Positions 10,344 through 21,570 of a DNA stretch of 59,316 nucleotides are shown here, piece by piece. Source of the stretch: Thamnocephalis sphaerospora (taxonomy: Eukaryota; Zoopagomycota; Zoopagomycetes; Zoopagales; Sigmoideomycetaceae); assembly GCA_003614735.1 (NCBI GenBank), contig KZ992446.1, positions 1-59,316 on the forward strand. Direction: 5' to 3'. How positions within the stretch are numbered: the first letter of the stretch is position 1; every line of letters begins with the position of its first letter. The notes beneath the pieces were generated by a model, which saw only the letters and a program-made list of their open reading frames with translations, made no database searches and was not told the origin of the DNA. Both the position numbers and the translations under genes were made by a program.

Positions 10344-11934
10344 ATGACCATGAGCGACACGTTTGTTTGCATTGTGGACGATTCCAAAGCATCGCCTGCC
10401 ACTCCATACAACGGCCATAGCCACGACCATGGTCATAGCCACGGCCACGACCATAACCACAACCACAGCCACGATCACGGTCACGACCACGGTCACAGTC
10501 ATAGCCATGGACGCGGACACTGTCACGGACATGGGCATGGGCACAGCCATACGCATCCGCCGGCGGTCGATGGCGTGCCGTCACCCACGCTGCTGGAGCT
10601 AGCCAAATTGGCGTACGCAAATCATCGTGTACTAGCGCTGTGGTCACTCCTGCATTTGATCACCAGTCTGGGAGTCTGGTTCCACGCCCATCATGCCGAG
10701 AGTTTAGGTGGGAATGCCAGATGCATGCATGCGTGCAGCGGGTGGGCGTGCCAGCTAACGCATCAGTATCCGCATCGTAGCATTGACAGCCTACGGCTAT
10801 TTCCTCCTCTTTGACGCGTTTGGCGTGATCAATCTGCTGTTTTCACGGACCATTCGGCATACGCGCTACTACATGGCGCAGACGCTGGACCGTCCGTTTG
10901 GGTAGGAAACACATCCGCTGTTCTATACAGTGCCAGACGCTAACAGTGGACGTATGCATGTTCTAGACGCCGACGCGTTGAGATTCTATTCACGTTTGCC
11001 AACGTCATCTTTCTTCTTTTCATTGCCATCTACGTGACCAAGGAGGGCATGGAACATGTTATACTGACGCATCACGATGAGCATAACCAAACGTGAGAAG
11101 GACGTGTTGTGCTATGATGGTGCTGATGCTAACGCTGCTACATGCTCGTCTAGCGACATTTCGCTTTCACTGCTTGTGCTTACTGGTTCCTTGGTGGTGA
11201 CGCTGGTGTCTGCACTTGTCTTTCGGAATCATGCGCAAATTGGTCGCCGTAAGTAGCGATACGACGGCGTGGTATCCTGCCCAGCATGCTAACTGCAATT
11301 GCAGTGGGCAGCTCTGTGTTTGCATCTGTGAGAAGGGCGGCGGGCGACAACGATGTGTTGAAGGATCTTTTGGGCAATCCGTTCACCGTGAGCAACCTGC
11401 TGTGCTGTTTGATTGCACTTGCCAGCCGGGTGCTGGTGACGATGAGGTAAGATGCGGGCAGGCCGGCAGAGATGAAGCACTGTCTGCTATGCGCATACTT
11501 ACGCCTTCCACATAGTGAGCATCCGGGTATGGTAGATCAGATGCTGTGCATTGCCGTGGCCGCCATCATGCTCTATACGGCCTTTCCGGCTTTTTACGCT
11601 CTCGGCACTATATTCATGCAGGCTGCCACATCTGTCGACGGGCTCCACGAAGCCATGTGCGAGGTGAGTGGTACATGCAGACTGCGACAACTAGGTGGCG
11701 ACTAACGCGTGTTCCCGTGGCGGTGCTGGTCTATAGCTTACGCAGCAAGCTGGCGTGGTCGGTTGTCTGGACGAGCACTTTTGGACCGACGCTTACGGCC
11801 ATGTAATCGGCACGCTAACTGTGGTATCTGACGGCCGTGTTCACTCTCAAGCTGTGCTGGCATCAGCGCGTCGCGTACTGGCCGGCCTGGTGCACCAGCT
11901 TACGGTGCAGGTGGTTGTGCATGCGCATATGTAG
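10344..11934 (+). CDS. cation diffusion facilitator, Zrg17/ZnT6 type, with His-rich N-terminus
   Basis: Six or more exons. The N-terminus holds a long His-Gly/His-Asp repeat (about codons 25-70) expected to bind zinc. Hydrophobic segments follow (LTAYGYFLLFDAFGVINLLF, VEILFTFANVIFLLFIAIYV, SLLVLTGSLVVTLVSALVF, a stretch with MLCIAVAAIMLYTAFPAFYA) and a C-terminal cytosolic domain with CLDEHFWTDAYGHVIGTLTV and LTVQVVV. The DEHFW block and overall order match ZnT6/SLC30A6 and fungal Zrg17/Cis4. The TM2 site reads FDAFG where transporting members have His-x3-Asp, so the protein probably does not move zinc alone but partners an Msc2/ZnT5-type subunit to load zinc into the ER or Golgi. Start ATG at 10344 or 10350. 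Introns are about 45-110 nt with CTAAC-like branch sites. Confidence 0.85.
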
Positions 11935-12062
11935 CCAGCGAGTAGGCAGATGTTTATGTTTAGTGAAACAATTTGAATAGAATATGTCCAGCAATGCGCC
12001 AAACCACTGCACTCCACCCTTTCTCGGATTGATTCACTCTCCCTCCCGACGTGCCTGCCATT

Positions 12063-12954
12063 ATGCCCAAAAAGTTTGGCCAGAACCAAAAGTGTACGTA
12101 GCCGTAGGGAATCGTCTGGCTAGTGCTGTTGCCAACACATTGCACGGGTATAGCGGTCGCCGGCCGTGAGCGCAAGGCGGCCAACGAGCAGGAGAAAAAG
12201 AGCAAGAAGCAGGCCGAACAGGAGGCCAAGGAGGCTGCCGAATGGAGCAAGGGCGCCAAGAAGGCAGGCAAGAAGGAGCAGACAGAGGCCAAGCGGGTAA
12301 GCTCTGGGCTAGCAAGCTGTGCCGTGACTAGCTACGTGTGCTCATGCAGGCGGAGACTGACGTGCGATGAGGTAGGCTCAGCAACTGGCCAAAAAGGCCG
12401 AGCTGGCTGCGCTAGAGGAAGCGGATAACGCCATGCTTTCCAAGATGAAAAAGGCACCTGCATCTCAGAGCAAGCTGAAGCAGGAGGAGGTGAGTGAACT
12501 CTAGTATTGTCCTGAGGCTTGGAGCTTATGCGTGCTGTTTCCCTTCGGCTAGAAACGCAATACACGCAACGTGCAAAAGTTGGAGAAGAAGGGCAAGGCA
12601 CCGGAAGTGGTGCCGTCGCTTACGGCTGAGAATCTGGACGATGCGCTGGATCTGCTGTCTGTTGTGGACGATACAGAGACCAAGCCGGGCTCGCGTGATG
12701 CGCCTGATCGTCACCCGGAGCGTCGTATGCGTGCTGCTTACGCTGCCTTTTCCGAGCGCGAGATGCCGCGCGTCAAGAAGGAGAATCCGGGCTTGCGGCT
12801 GACACAGTTGCAGCAGGTGCTCTGGAAGGAGTGGCAAAAGTCGCCCGAGAATCCGTTCAACCAGGCTACGCTGGCTTTTAACGCTTCGGTTGCTGATGAG
12901 CGTGAGCTGATCCAGCAGCGGCGTCGCGAGATCGAGGAGCGTCTCCAGGATTGA
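12063..12954 (+). CDS. LSO2: CCDC124/Lso2-family ribosome-associated factor
   Basis: The ATG at 12063 opens MPKKFGQNQK, the conserved N-terminus of the family, which in known structures lies in the ribosome A-site and tRNA channel. After a short intron comes a Lys/Glu/Ala-rich helix (GRERKAANEQEKKSKKQ), further exons (LAKKAELAALEEADNAMLSK), and a last exon with the conserved C-terminal block RHPERRMRAAYAAF and MPRVKKENPGLRLTQLQQ, LWKEWQKSPENPFNQ. Yeast Lso2 and human CCDC124 sit on idle 80S ribosomes and help recovery from starvation; the same role is expected here. At roughly 220 residues it matches CCDC124 better than the shorter yeast Lso2. The first intron begins right after the tenth codon. 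It ends convergent with the aspartyl aminopeptidase gene, 266 bases away. Confidence 0.9.
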
Positions 12955-13220
12955 ACGCTGTCGTCTGTACCATTTTAAAGGCCGATTCGGCCATGCAGAC
13001 CCTTGCGCCTTCTGACGGCCAGTCGTGCGAATGAGAGCAGTCATGCGTACACACGTACGCCTACTACATGCGCTATCATTCCTCGTCGATGCACACTACA
13101 TGGCGCAGCCAATTGCTCAGTGCAGTGGTGGCAGTTTATTGCGTATCCGCCTGCAGTTGCTTCGTTGACGTGTGCATTGAGCATGTTCAGTATAAAACGC
13201 GCTCTTCTCGATTCCCTCGC

Positions 13221-15457
13221 TTAATCGACCTGAATGGACTGGTCAAGCTTGGCAAAGTTGTTGAAAAACACCTGTTGAGCAACGTAGACAGATATTGGTT
13301 AGTCGTGAGCGGATGAGCTACCACACCAGTAACATCGTGACAAACTCACATCAAAGAGACACACAGCGTGCTTGACATCGTGCGCGCCGCCTGTCTCGCG
13401 GATGCTGTGCATGGCCAGCTGAGGGCAGCCAACGTCTGTTGATCACAGGATATGTGTTCACTGAGTAATGCCACATCACACCGTGTCATACACTTGCATC
13501 GCTACTTACCAATCGTACGCAGGCCAAGTTTGGCGCTAAGCAGAGGGCCAATGGTAGAGCCACAGGGCGAGTCGTTGCGCACCACAAACTCCTGTCAAAA
13601 GCGTAGGCTAATGAGTTGATGCATTTGGCTGTCGCTTGCAGCTACTAATGCGCACCTGAAGTGGAATGTCATGTTTGCGTGCCAGCTCGCGCAACACCAG
13701 GCCAGTCACTGATGTAGTGGCATAACGCTGTGCACGGTATAAATGTGTAAGCAGCGTGCACATGTACACAAACCACCGTCTACATCATCCATCGCCTACC
13801 TGATTGGCATTGCGCTTGATGACTACGCCGCGATTCATCTGCGGTCGGTGATTCTCCTCGTGCTTCTCACTGCATAGGTATTGGGTAAACACATGTAAGC
13901 CATGCAATCAATACAATTCTCGGCGTGCAAGTGTGCAATACTTGCGCGTAATTAGGGTGGACTGCGTGGGCCATATCGGCGCTGACCATATAGCTTTTTT
14001 GCACGCTTTCCTCAAAGGCTGTCTGCGCGGAAGCAAGCCGATAAATGTTGGCAAAATTGTCTTGAACGTTTGGGTGGCCAAAAGCTCAGGCGATACCACT
14101 ACCTACCTCGTGGCCGCCGGCCTGCAGGCGCCGAAGCGTCGACTCTAGCAGCGCAGAGTCAGCGCCATAGGCCGACTTGGAGCCGACCTCTTCATTGTCG
14201 AACAGGGCGACAAGACGAATGTTTTCGTCTGCCTCCACACCGCCAGGAAAGTCGATCGAGTCGATCAGACCCTCGATGGCGCAATACGACATGTAGAGAT
14301 TGTCGAGGCGTGCTGAAAGCACAAGCTCATCCTCAGCACCGCCGAGTGTAGCTGGCTGTACATCGTACAGGCAAAGCTCCATGTCGCGCAGCTGGGCGGC
14401 TGATGCCAAACACAAGTTCCAAGCATACAGGTTAGCTTTTCATTAGAGGCACGCTGTGCACTGACGGTACATACCGTCCACATCGAGCTGTTTGGCCAGC
14501 AGATTAACCAGCACGCTGCTATGGCGCGCGGCCTCGGACACCGGCGTAGTGCTTGTCGCCGACTTTTCCGCAGTTGCGTTGAGCTTTTGGTTCACGAGCG
14601 ACAGAATAGGCGTCAAATGCGTTTCCGCATTAAACTTGAATGCGTCATTTGCGCCACGCTCCAGATGAATGGCCAGACTTGGCACGCGCAGGATCGGTCT
14701 GGCAGAGGATAACTGGTCAGATGGGTGCAACAGTGCTAATCATTCGCAAAAACACCTACTTGTCGACCTGGACCAGATGATGCGTGTATGTGCCATCCTC
14801 ATTCTCCACCAGCACGCGACCAGCCAGACCCAGATCGCGATCGAACCAGGTGTGCCTAAAAGTCAGCGCAATGTTAAGACCTGCTCAGCTGGCTGTTACC
14901 GACACCCAGGCCATTACCAGAGGCCACCGCCGTAGAGCTGAGCGCCGACCTGGATGTAGCCGTTCTTTTCACGCTTCGACACTGGCTTGACCTGTGCAAT
15001 ACAGTCGTTAGCAATGATGCTTGCCAATATCATTCGTTTCCGCTACGCTTACCTTTAGGCACGGACTATCGGTATGCGCAGCTACGATGCTTACGCCGTT
15101 GCCTGGCCTCTATCACACGTCATAACGCTACACGTCAAGGGTAGTGCCGTAAAGCTGACGACAAACGCACACACCAGCCGTGCCGCTAAAGGATACAAAG
15201 TGACCGCCTACAACAAAGGCAACGATGCTGCTTTGATTACGGGTAAAGTAGTAGCGGCCGCCGGACGTCAACTTCCAGCTGTCGCGCTCCTTGAGTTCCT
15301 TGAAGCCGTGCTCAGCTAGACGCACGCGACATTGGTGCACGGCATGAAAGGGCGACGGTGAACTGCGCAGGAAGCGGAGAAAGTCGCTGATGCGCGCACC
15401 GGCACTGGTTGCGGAGGCGGAACGGGTGGCCATGACTTGGTGTAGCGGTATTTGCAT
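13221..15457 (-). CDS. DNPEP: aspartyl aminopeptidase (M18 family, DNPEP-like)
   Basis: Zinc metallopeptidase that removes N-terminal Asp or Glu from peptides. The N-terminal exon has [18 protein letters not shown] and [20 protein letters not shown], both typical of M18. A middle exon has [20 protein letters not shown] with the Glu-Glu pair of the active centre. The last exon ends [16 protein letters not shown] with TAA at 13223-13221. At least eight exons, with introns of about 50-90 nt. The first ATG is at 15457; a second in frame at 15433 starts nearer the conserved part and could be used. Fungal relatives include yeast Ape4 (cytosolic) and Ape1 (vacuolar); no long Ape1-like propeptide is seen, so the Ape4/DNPEP type fits best. 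Confidence 0.9.
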
Positions 15458-15986
15458 GCGGAATAGCGGGGAGTAGGCTAGTGAGTGGAGAAGTTGGTTG
15501 GCAGACGTACGTCAGACAATATGTGTGTGTGTGTGTGTGTGGTAGTAGAGAGAGACAAGTGGTCGGCGAGTGGCTCCCCAGCCAGTTATCGGTCACACAC
15601 CACACGTGATCTATACACGGATCGCTGAAATATGTATGTGTATTGTGAGAAAGCGTGGATAAGTGCCAAGTGTCGCCGCTAGCGGCTGCGGCAGACGGTG
15701 CTCGAAAGTAGCAATAGTGGTAAGTGATAAATGTGTGCAGAGACAGTTTGATGGCAAAACAGTGGAGACACGCGTGATGGAGGGGAGCGGCGGACCGCCG
15801 GTGTAGGACTAGCCGGTCTTGTAGACTGGATGGGCGGCGCATGCGGTAGATAGGAGGAACTGGTGTGGATACGCGTGTAAATAAACGTGGCCGGCAAGAG
15901 ACGTGAAAAGAAACGCCGTGCGCAGGCGCAAACAAGGAAGTGTGTGTGTGTAGATGTAGGTGACAATGCGCTCCGACCGTGCTTCT
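15458..15986. promoter_or_regulatory. upstream region of the aminopeptidase gene with GT/AC microsatellite
   Basis: 529 bases between the Cdc24 stop and the aminopeptidase ATG. Read on the minus strand it is pyrimidine-rich and carries a dinucleotide run at 15522-15541. The 207-codon open frame through it reflects composition and is not counted as a gene. Confidence 0.45.
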
Positions 15987-18900
15987 CTAGCAGACGAAGA
16001 AATTGAGCACGCTGGTCGGGCTGCTTGGATCGCGGCATTCAAATGATGTCTGTACATCCTCGTCATTCTTGATGGTGACGCGGTCACCATCTTCGTCAAA
16101 GTATTGCACCTTCAGCGAGTCCGGGCCGTTGGGCGTATCGCCGCCGCAGATGCGAATCTTCTTCTCCAGCTTGGCCAGCAGATCGCGGTACGATACAGTG
16201 CGCGCCACAAAGATCACGTACACGTCGTCCATGTAGTTGACCTTGATCTTAACCTGGTCAATCAAATCGCTGGACTTGTTGGCGTGCACGGGTCGCGGCG
16301 CATTGTGGCTGTAGCGACCCACGGTGGCGCTGTTGGCGTGCGGCATGGACGGGCGATCGCCCGGCTCGGAACGTCCAGCGTAGATGTTGGGGCTGGTCTG
16401 GCGCCGCGGAAGGCCATTGCTGGCGACATCTAGTCGCCCATTACGGTAGCCAGCGGGCGGCGCATGTGAATAGCCGTTTGCATTGGCAAGCTGCGGCTGG
16501 CCAAGCTGATTAGCCGAAGGCTTGCGATGCATGGGCGGACCTGGCCGGCCGCCGTTCTGGTAGGGGTTGGGCGCGCGACCGCTGCCGTCCGGCTTGATTT
16601 GCATGCGAGCCATCTGGTTGGAAAGATCGTGATTCCAGTCAGATGGGCGTCGCGGACGCTCGCCTGGGCTAAGTTCCTGATCCGACTGGTCGCTATTGGC
16701 GCCGGGCATCGAGGGAACGGTATGCTGCGCGTATTCAGGGGCCGGCCGCTGGTGACGAGCAGGCGCCGGCATCGACTGGTGGCCGTTCTGCCGGTAGGCC
16801 GGATAGGCTCCGCGATTTGCAGGGGCCGGCGCACCCATGCTGTATGTGCCAGCGCGCCGCGTGGCATTCCGAGAAGCGCTAGCCGCCTCGCTGTCGCGCT
16901 CATCCTCAAGTTCGTCCTCCTCGTCGTCGCTGGTGGCCATAAAGGACATGGCGTCGTCGTCCACCTTCTTCTTGCGCACGCCATAGTATGCGTTCAGCGC
17001 ATTCAGCTGCTGCTGGTCAAGCTGGGCATGCGCCGGCTGTGGCGCCGGCTGGTGATGCTGGTTGCTGGGCACTGCAGGTGGTGGGCGATGGCTGGGAACT
17101 TCCGCCGACTGGCGTGCTTCTGGCTGCGCAAAGCTGGCAATCAGCCGCTCTAGCGTAGTGTGCCACATGCGGAGCTGCTCGTCGTTACGGCAGCGCAGCG
17201 AAAAGTTGCCCATCTGCGCATCGCGCCAGAGCACCTTGAGCGCGTGCACACCATTGCGTGAATACGGCGCCGCTCCTGTGATGCTGGAAATGAAGATACG
17301 GCCCTTCAGCTGCAGCGTGGCTGCCTTCTTCTTATTCTTCTTGGACTGTACCTCCTTGCAGCAGATCATGATATTCTCGAATAGATATACCATCAGCTCC
17401 TTCTCAATGTCGTTGCTGGACATGACGAATTTGTCGTGCAGCAGCAGCTCGCCAAAGTCGCCCGCCGAGTATTCGTGCCAGCCCTTGACCCGCTTCTCCA
17501 GATCCTTTACCAGCAGCTGATTCTCCACCTTGCGGCGTGTCTCGTTGACACGATCGGCCGCACGCTTGATCGCCGCCAGACCCTCGGTCAGCTCAACATA
17601 GTTGGGCATGTCCTTGCTGGAGCTCTTGATCATTTCCTACGCAGCAGCACATGGCCACCACCAATCCGGTGATTAGCGGTGGGCAAGGCAATGTGTGTTT
17701 ACGCCAACGCTCACCTGAATCAAAAGAGGGTATTTACAGATACGCTGAATCGGCTTGATGAGATAGGCCAGCAGTTGGCGCTGCGGTTCCATGATGTGCG
17801 AGAAGCGCTAGATAGCACCGCGAGCCAATCAAGGCCATATCGAGTTAGAGTCTGGATACCGGATTGCCTCCAACACCGGCGGATGTGTCGCCGTGACCGG
17901 CATTGCGACGCTAGCTCACCATCAGCACGCTCGCCTGCTCTTCCACAATGTTGGCAGCTCGCTCGTAGTTTGCACAGAATGGCTCGTATACCGAGAATTT
18001 TTCCTCCTAAATGACATACAAGGTGCGGGGGTTGTTAGAAACTGGTGCGCCAGTAGAACCGTAGCACAGCCATCTGTGTACACTTTCCACGTCCTCTTAC
18101 CATTTGTAGAAAGAGCAAACCAAAATGCTGCTCATCGGGCGGCTGCAGCGCATTCTCTTCGACGCCAATAAGGAATTTCCGCTGAAAGTCGGCCAGCTCG
18201 TTCAGGTTGGCAAACAGATAGAGCATGTCGTCTGGCGACAGCGCACTCGACCGCTGTACTGCCTGGTGGTAATTCTAGCCACGTCGACGGGTATCCATGC
18301 AAAACATTAGCGCTGCGCAAATCATGCTGCGGGGCGCGCGGGAGAAATGACAGTGCCGCAGATGCAACACGGGGTGTGAATGCCACCGATACATGCTCGC
18401 TGATACATACCTGCAGCATTTCCAAGTCACGGATGTAGGAGCGCTCCGTCTCCAGCAGCTCGCGAACCACCTTGGCGCGGTTGTCCTGCGGTGCGCCGCC
18501 AGCGCCAGACTCTGAAAACCGGTGCGGTCGTGGATTCGACGTATCCACCAGGCCCTTCTGCTCCAGACTGTCCAGCACCAACGACACCGTTTTCAGCACC
18601 TGATCGCCCATTTTATCGTGTCGCAGAAACATGACACATACTGTGTTAGCCGCCGATTGGCGTGCATGCGCAGCGTCACACGCTTGGCCAGCTGGCACAT
18701 CCGCCTCTGCCCACGACCTACCCTTACAAACCCGTTGGTGTCTTGCTGATAAAGCTCCGTAATGCTGAAGATGTCCTCCTGTCGAATGCCAAAGTCGGTA
18801 TTACAGGCCACACGGAAATGGAACACACTCTTCTTGCATCCGTTCAGGTTGGACAGATTGTTTTCCCTGTTGATGGCGAGCGGGTTCTGAGGTCGAGCAA

Positions 18901-19168
18901 TGTTGACGAGCTCGCAGAGTGCGTTGCCAATGCGAAAGATATTCCAGAGGGTGGTCACCGGGTCCATGCTCGGCACTTCGGCACCGGCGACGCTAGAGAG
19001 ATAGTCGGGATCGAGATAATGCTCAAAGCCAGGCAGGCAGGAGAGACGGTCGATAATTTGGATAGAGGTCTGGAAGAAGGATGTAGGCGCAGACATGGAC
19101 GGCGGCGGCGGCGGCGCAGCCACCTCCAGCGGACCGCCCTGCGAATTGGTACGGCGATTTACGCTCAT
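15987..19168 (-). CDS. CDC24: Cdc24-type Rho guanine nucleotide exchange factor
   Basis: Activator of the polarity GTPase Cdc42. Exons at the 5' end encode the calponin-like domain (IIDRLSCLPGFEHYLDPDYL, TLWNIFRIGNALCELVN, FHFRVACNTDFGIRQEDIF). The DH domain follows (KVVRELLETERSYIRDLEML, then the region about 18240-17640). The large last exon holds the PH domain (VKGWHEYSAGDFGELLLHDK to LRMWHTTLERLIASF), a long Pro/Ala/Asn-rich linker, and a C-terminal PB1 domain whose acidic OPCA loop is YFDEDGDRVTIKNDEDVQT. PB1 in yeast Cdc24 binds the scaffold Bem1. The protein ends NFFVC at 15987. ATG at 19168 precedes a Pro-rich lead-in to the calponin-like domain. Domain order is exactly that of fungal Cdc24, which supports fungal origin of the window. 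Confidence 0.93.
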
Positions 19169-20848
19169 AGTGGTGATGATGATGCGAGCGGAGACCTAGG
19201 CAGCTTTGTGCTGTCAAGGACAATGGTGAAAGAGCAGTCGAGTAGATGAGATGAACTGTGGCAAGGCAGAGCGAGAGAGTAGGACGTTAGACTGGCGTGC
19301 GCGTGCAAATGGCAAGCGAGTAAACGGACAGGCACGCACGCTACCGGCCACGAGCGACGGTTTAGACGGCGAGGCAGGCCGAGACTGGGCAAATGCGTAC
19401 AATCTGCACAGCCAAGGGTAGACAGCAGACACGCAGCAGCCGCGGTGGTGGGCAAACGCAGCAGCGATGAACAGAAGGCGGCGGAACAAAGCGGCGGCGA
19501 GAAAAGAAGCGGAGCGTGTCGGGGCGAGAAGCGTCGAGGCACCGTTTGCGTGTGCGTATATGAGACGAGAGCCGCAAGCACAGTGTCACAACGGCCACAA
19601 CAGTAGCAGCAGCGACGGCAGAAATAGTCCCAGCAGCAGAAGCAGCGGCAGCAGCAGCGGCAGCAATGCTTGCAGCAACAGTGCCGGAGCAAACGCGTGT
19701 CTAGAGGGGGTGTGTGAACGTAAAAGCAAGTGGCGCGTATGCAGCGTAAGAGGTGGCAATGCGCAACAAACACCGCCAGCAACAGCAATGGTAGCAAGCG
19801 TGGAAAAGGAGAAACCGTCGAGAAAAGGAGAGTAGGCGCGCGCGCGCGTAGACGTATGCGCTCAGGTGCTGGATGAGCAGACACGACGATAAGGACAGTC
19901 GCCAAGTGAGGAATGGCGGGCGAAGCGATAAAGGGAATAGCGAGTGCTGCAGGCGAGCAGGCGATTCGGCCGAGCTGCCAAGAAAAGTAGCAGCAACAGC
20001 GTGCGTAGGCCGCTGAGCATGGTGTGTAGGTGTGGGCGCACGCGCATGCTTGACCACGACGGCAGTGCCATGGCGTGGTGAATGCGGCGGCATGCGGGGA
20101 GGCAGCACGCGGAGGCGCAGACATATGCAGGTGTGCTCATACCAGTAACGTGGCGAATAGGCCGGCGGTCAGGCGGATGCGCAGCACGACAAAGTAAGGC
20201 TAGACGGAAAACGTGAAGGTGTGCGTAGATAGAGCGAGGCGAGGTGAGGGCGGGAGTGTAGCGGCGTTGATGAAGCGGGGGAAGAGGCGGCTGCAAATGA
20301 GAGGCGGCGCAATGTATGCGCACGCTCACCCTCGCCAGGAGCACACAGAACCACGTCGGCAATTGGACAGAATAGAGAGAACAACGATAAGTGGCCAAAG
20401 AGCAAATGGGCGGATGGGCAGTACAAGCGGCCTATGTTTCGGCGGCCGTGGCCAATGCAAAAAGGACGCAGGCGTGGCCCGTGATGATGCACCCGGCTCA
20501 CATCCAGACGATCCATGCAGTCGCCGCAGCAGATTAGGCGTCGGCTGCACATCACGCAGTTTGACAGGAAGGACAGGCTGTCAACGTACGACAGGCTCAG
20601 CGCGAGCTAACGGGCAAGCTGCGAGGGCACTGTGCAAAGCGCATTGAGGCGCATCCGATCGCCGTCTCTACGCAGAGACTCGGTGGCAACAAATCGGCTG
20701 CATCGGCTTACCTGATGAACGGCGGAAGCGCAAGGATGCTGTGCGCAGCAGACGGACGTCGTCGCAAAGTACAAAGGCCGCGTGCCGAGAGGCGGCCGAA
20801 CGAACGGTGTAGTTGGATTAGGTGGCGGCGGCGACCACGCTCGTGCAA

Positions 20849-20883
<35 letters not shown>

Positions 20884-21570
20884 GCCAAGGTGCGGTCGGC
20901 GTATCAGCGCGACACAGCAATGGGCAGTGGGATGCAGGACAAAGTAAGCGGCAGTACGGAGCTCTGGTCCAGAGAGCAGATGTGCGGATAGGATTTAAGA
21001 GGTGGATGGGCGTGCCTTGGCACTGGGAACAGAGCAAGAAGGTCAAGGTGGAAGAGCGTGCGGCGCGGACGATCGACCGCGATGACTTGCTATAGACCGG
21101 CAGCGAGCACGGCGGGGAGAGAGCACATGCTGTAGCGGGCGCCGCATTTGGCAAGCGACTTTTCGGGACCTGGAGACTACGCCGCCGACTGGTCGATCGA
21201 TCGATTGCGATGCCAAAAGCCCCCGCAGTGGCAGCCACCAGGACGAATGGGGCCAGCACGGCCGCCGCCCAGTGGCACACATATACAGCGACGTCCTGCG
21301 CACCATGAGCTTGCATGCGGCTACATGTGCTTTGCAAGTGACCAAGCGTCAGTGCTTATGCATGGAAATGCCAGTGTAATTTTAATGCGAATGCGGCAAG
21401 GGACCAGCCAGGCAAGAAGGGCACCAAGCCATGGAGCAGAGGCAGATGGGCGCACGACAGCGTGCACGTCACCCGGAAGAAATGCAGAGTTGCCCAGCAC
21501 TCTGGACGATGAGAAAGTATACGGATGGGTCCCGACTGGTCGACCGCCAAGCTGAGTGAGCTTGCATAGA
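19169..21570. other. 2.4-kb gene-free stretch upstream of CDC24, low complexity
   Basis: On the minus strand the first 1.5 kb upstream of the Cdc24 ATG is rich in C and T with CTG/GCA-type triplets, and so has few stops: frames of 319 and 209 codons arise that are rich in Cys, Leu, Ser and Pro and have no domain or codon bias I can defend. A (CAG)n run lies at 20851-20879. It probably contains a long 5' leader and promoter of CDC24 and the 3' flank of the PDI gene. No RNA gene was recognised. Confidence 0.5.
20851..20879 (+). repeat. (CAG)n trinucleotide microsatellite
   Basis: About ten CAG units in non-coding DNA upstream of CDC24. CAG tracts are length-unstable. Confidence 0.9.

Noticed and set aside
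19165-20124. 319-codon minus-strand frame upstream of CDC24
   Set aside because: Cys/Leu/Ser/Pro-rich translation of a C+T-rich leader with no domain; stops are rare there because of composition.
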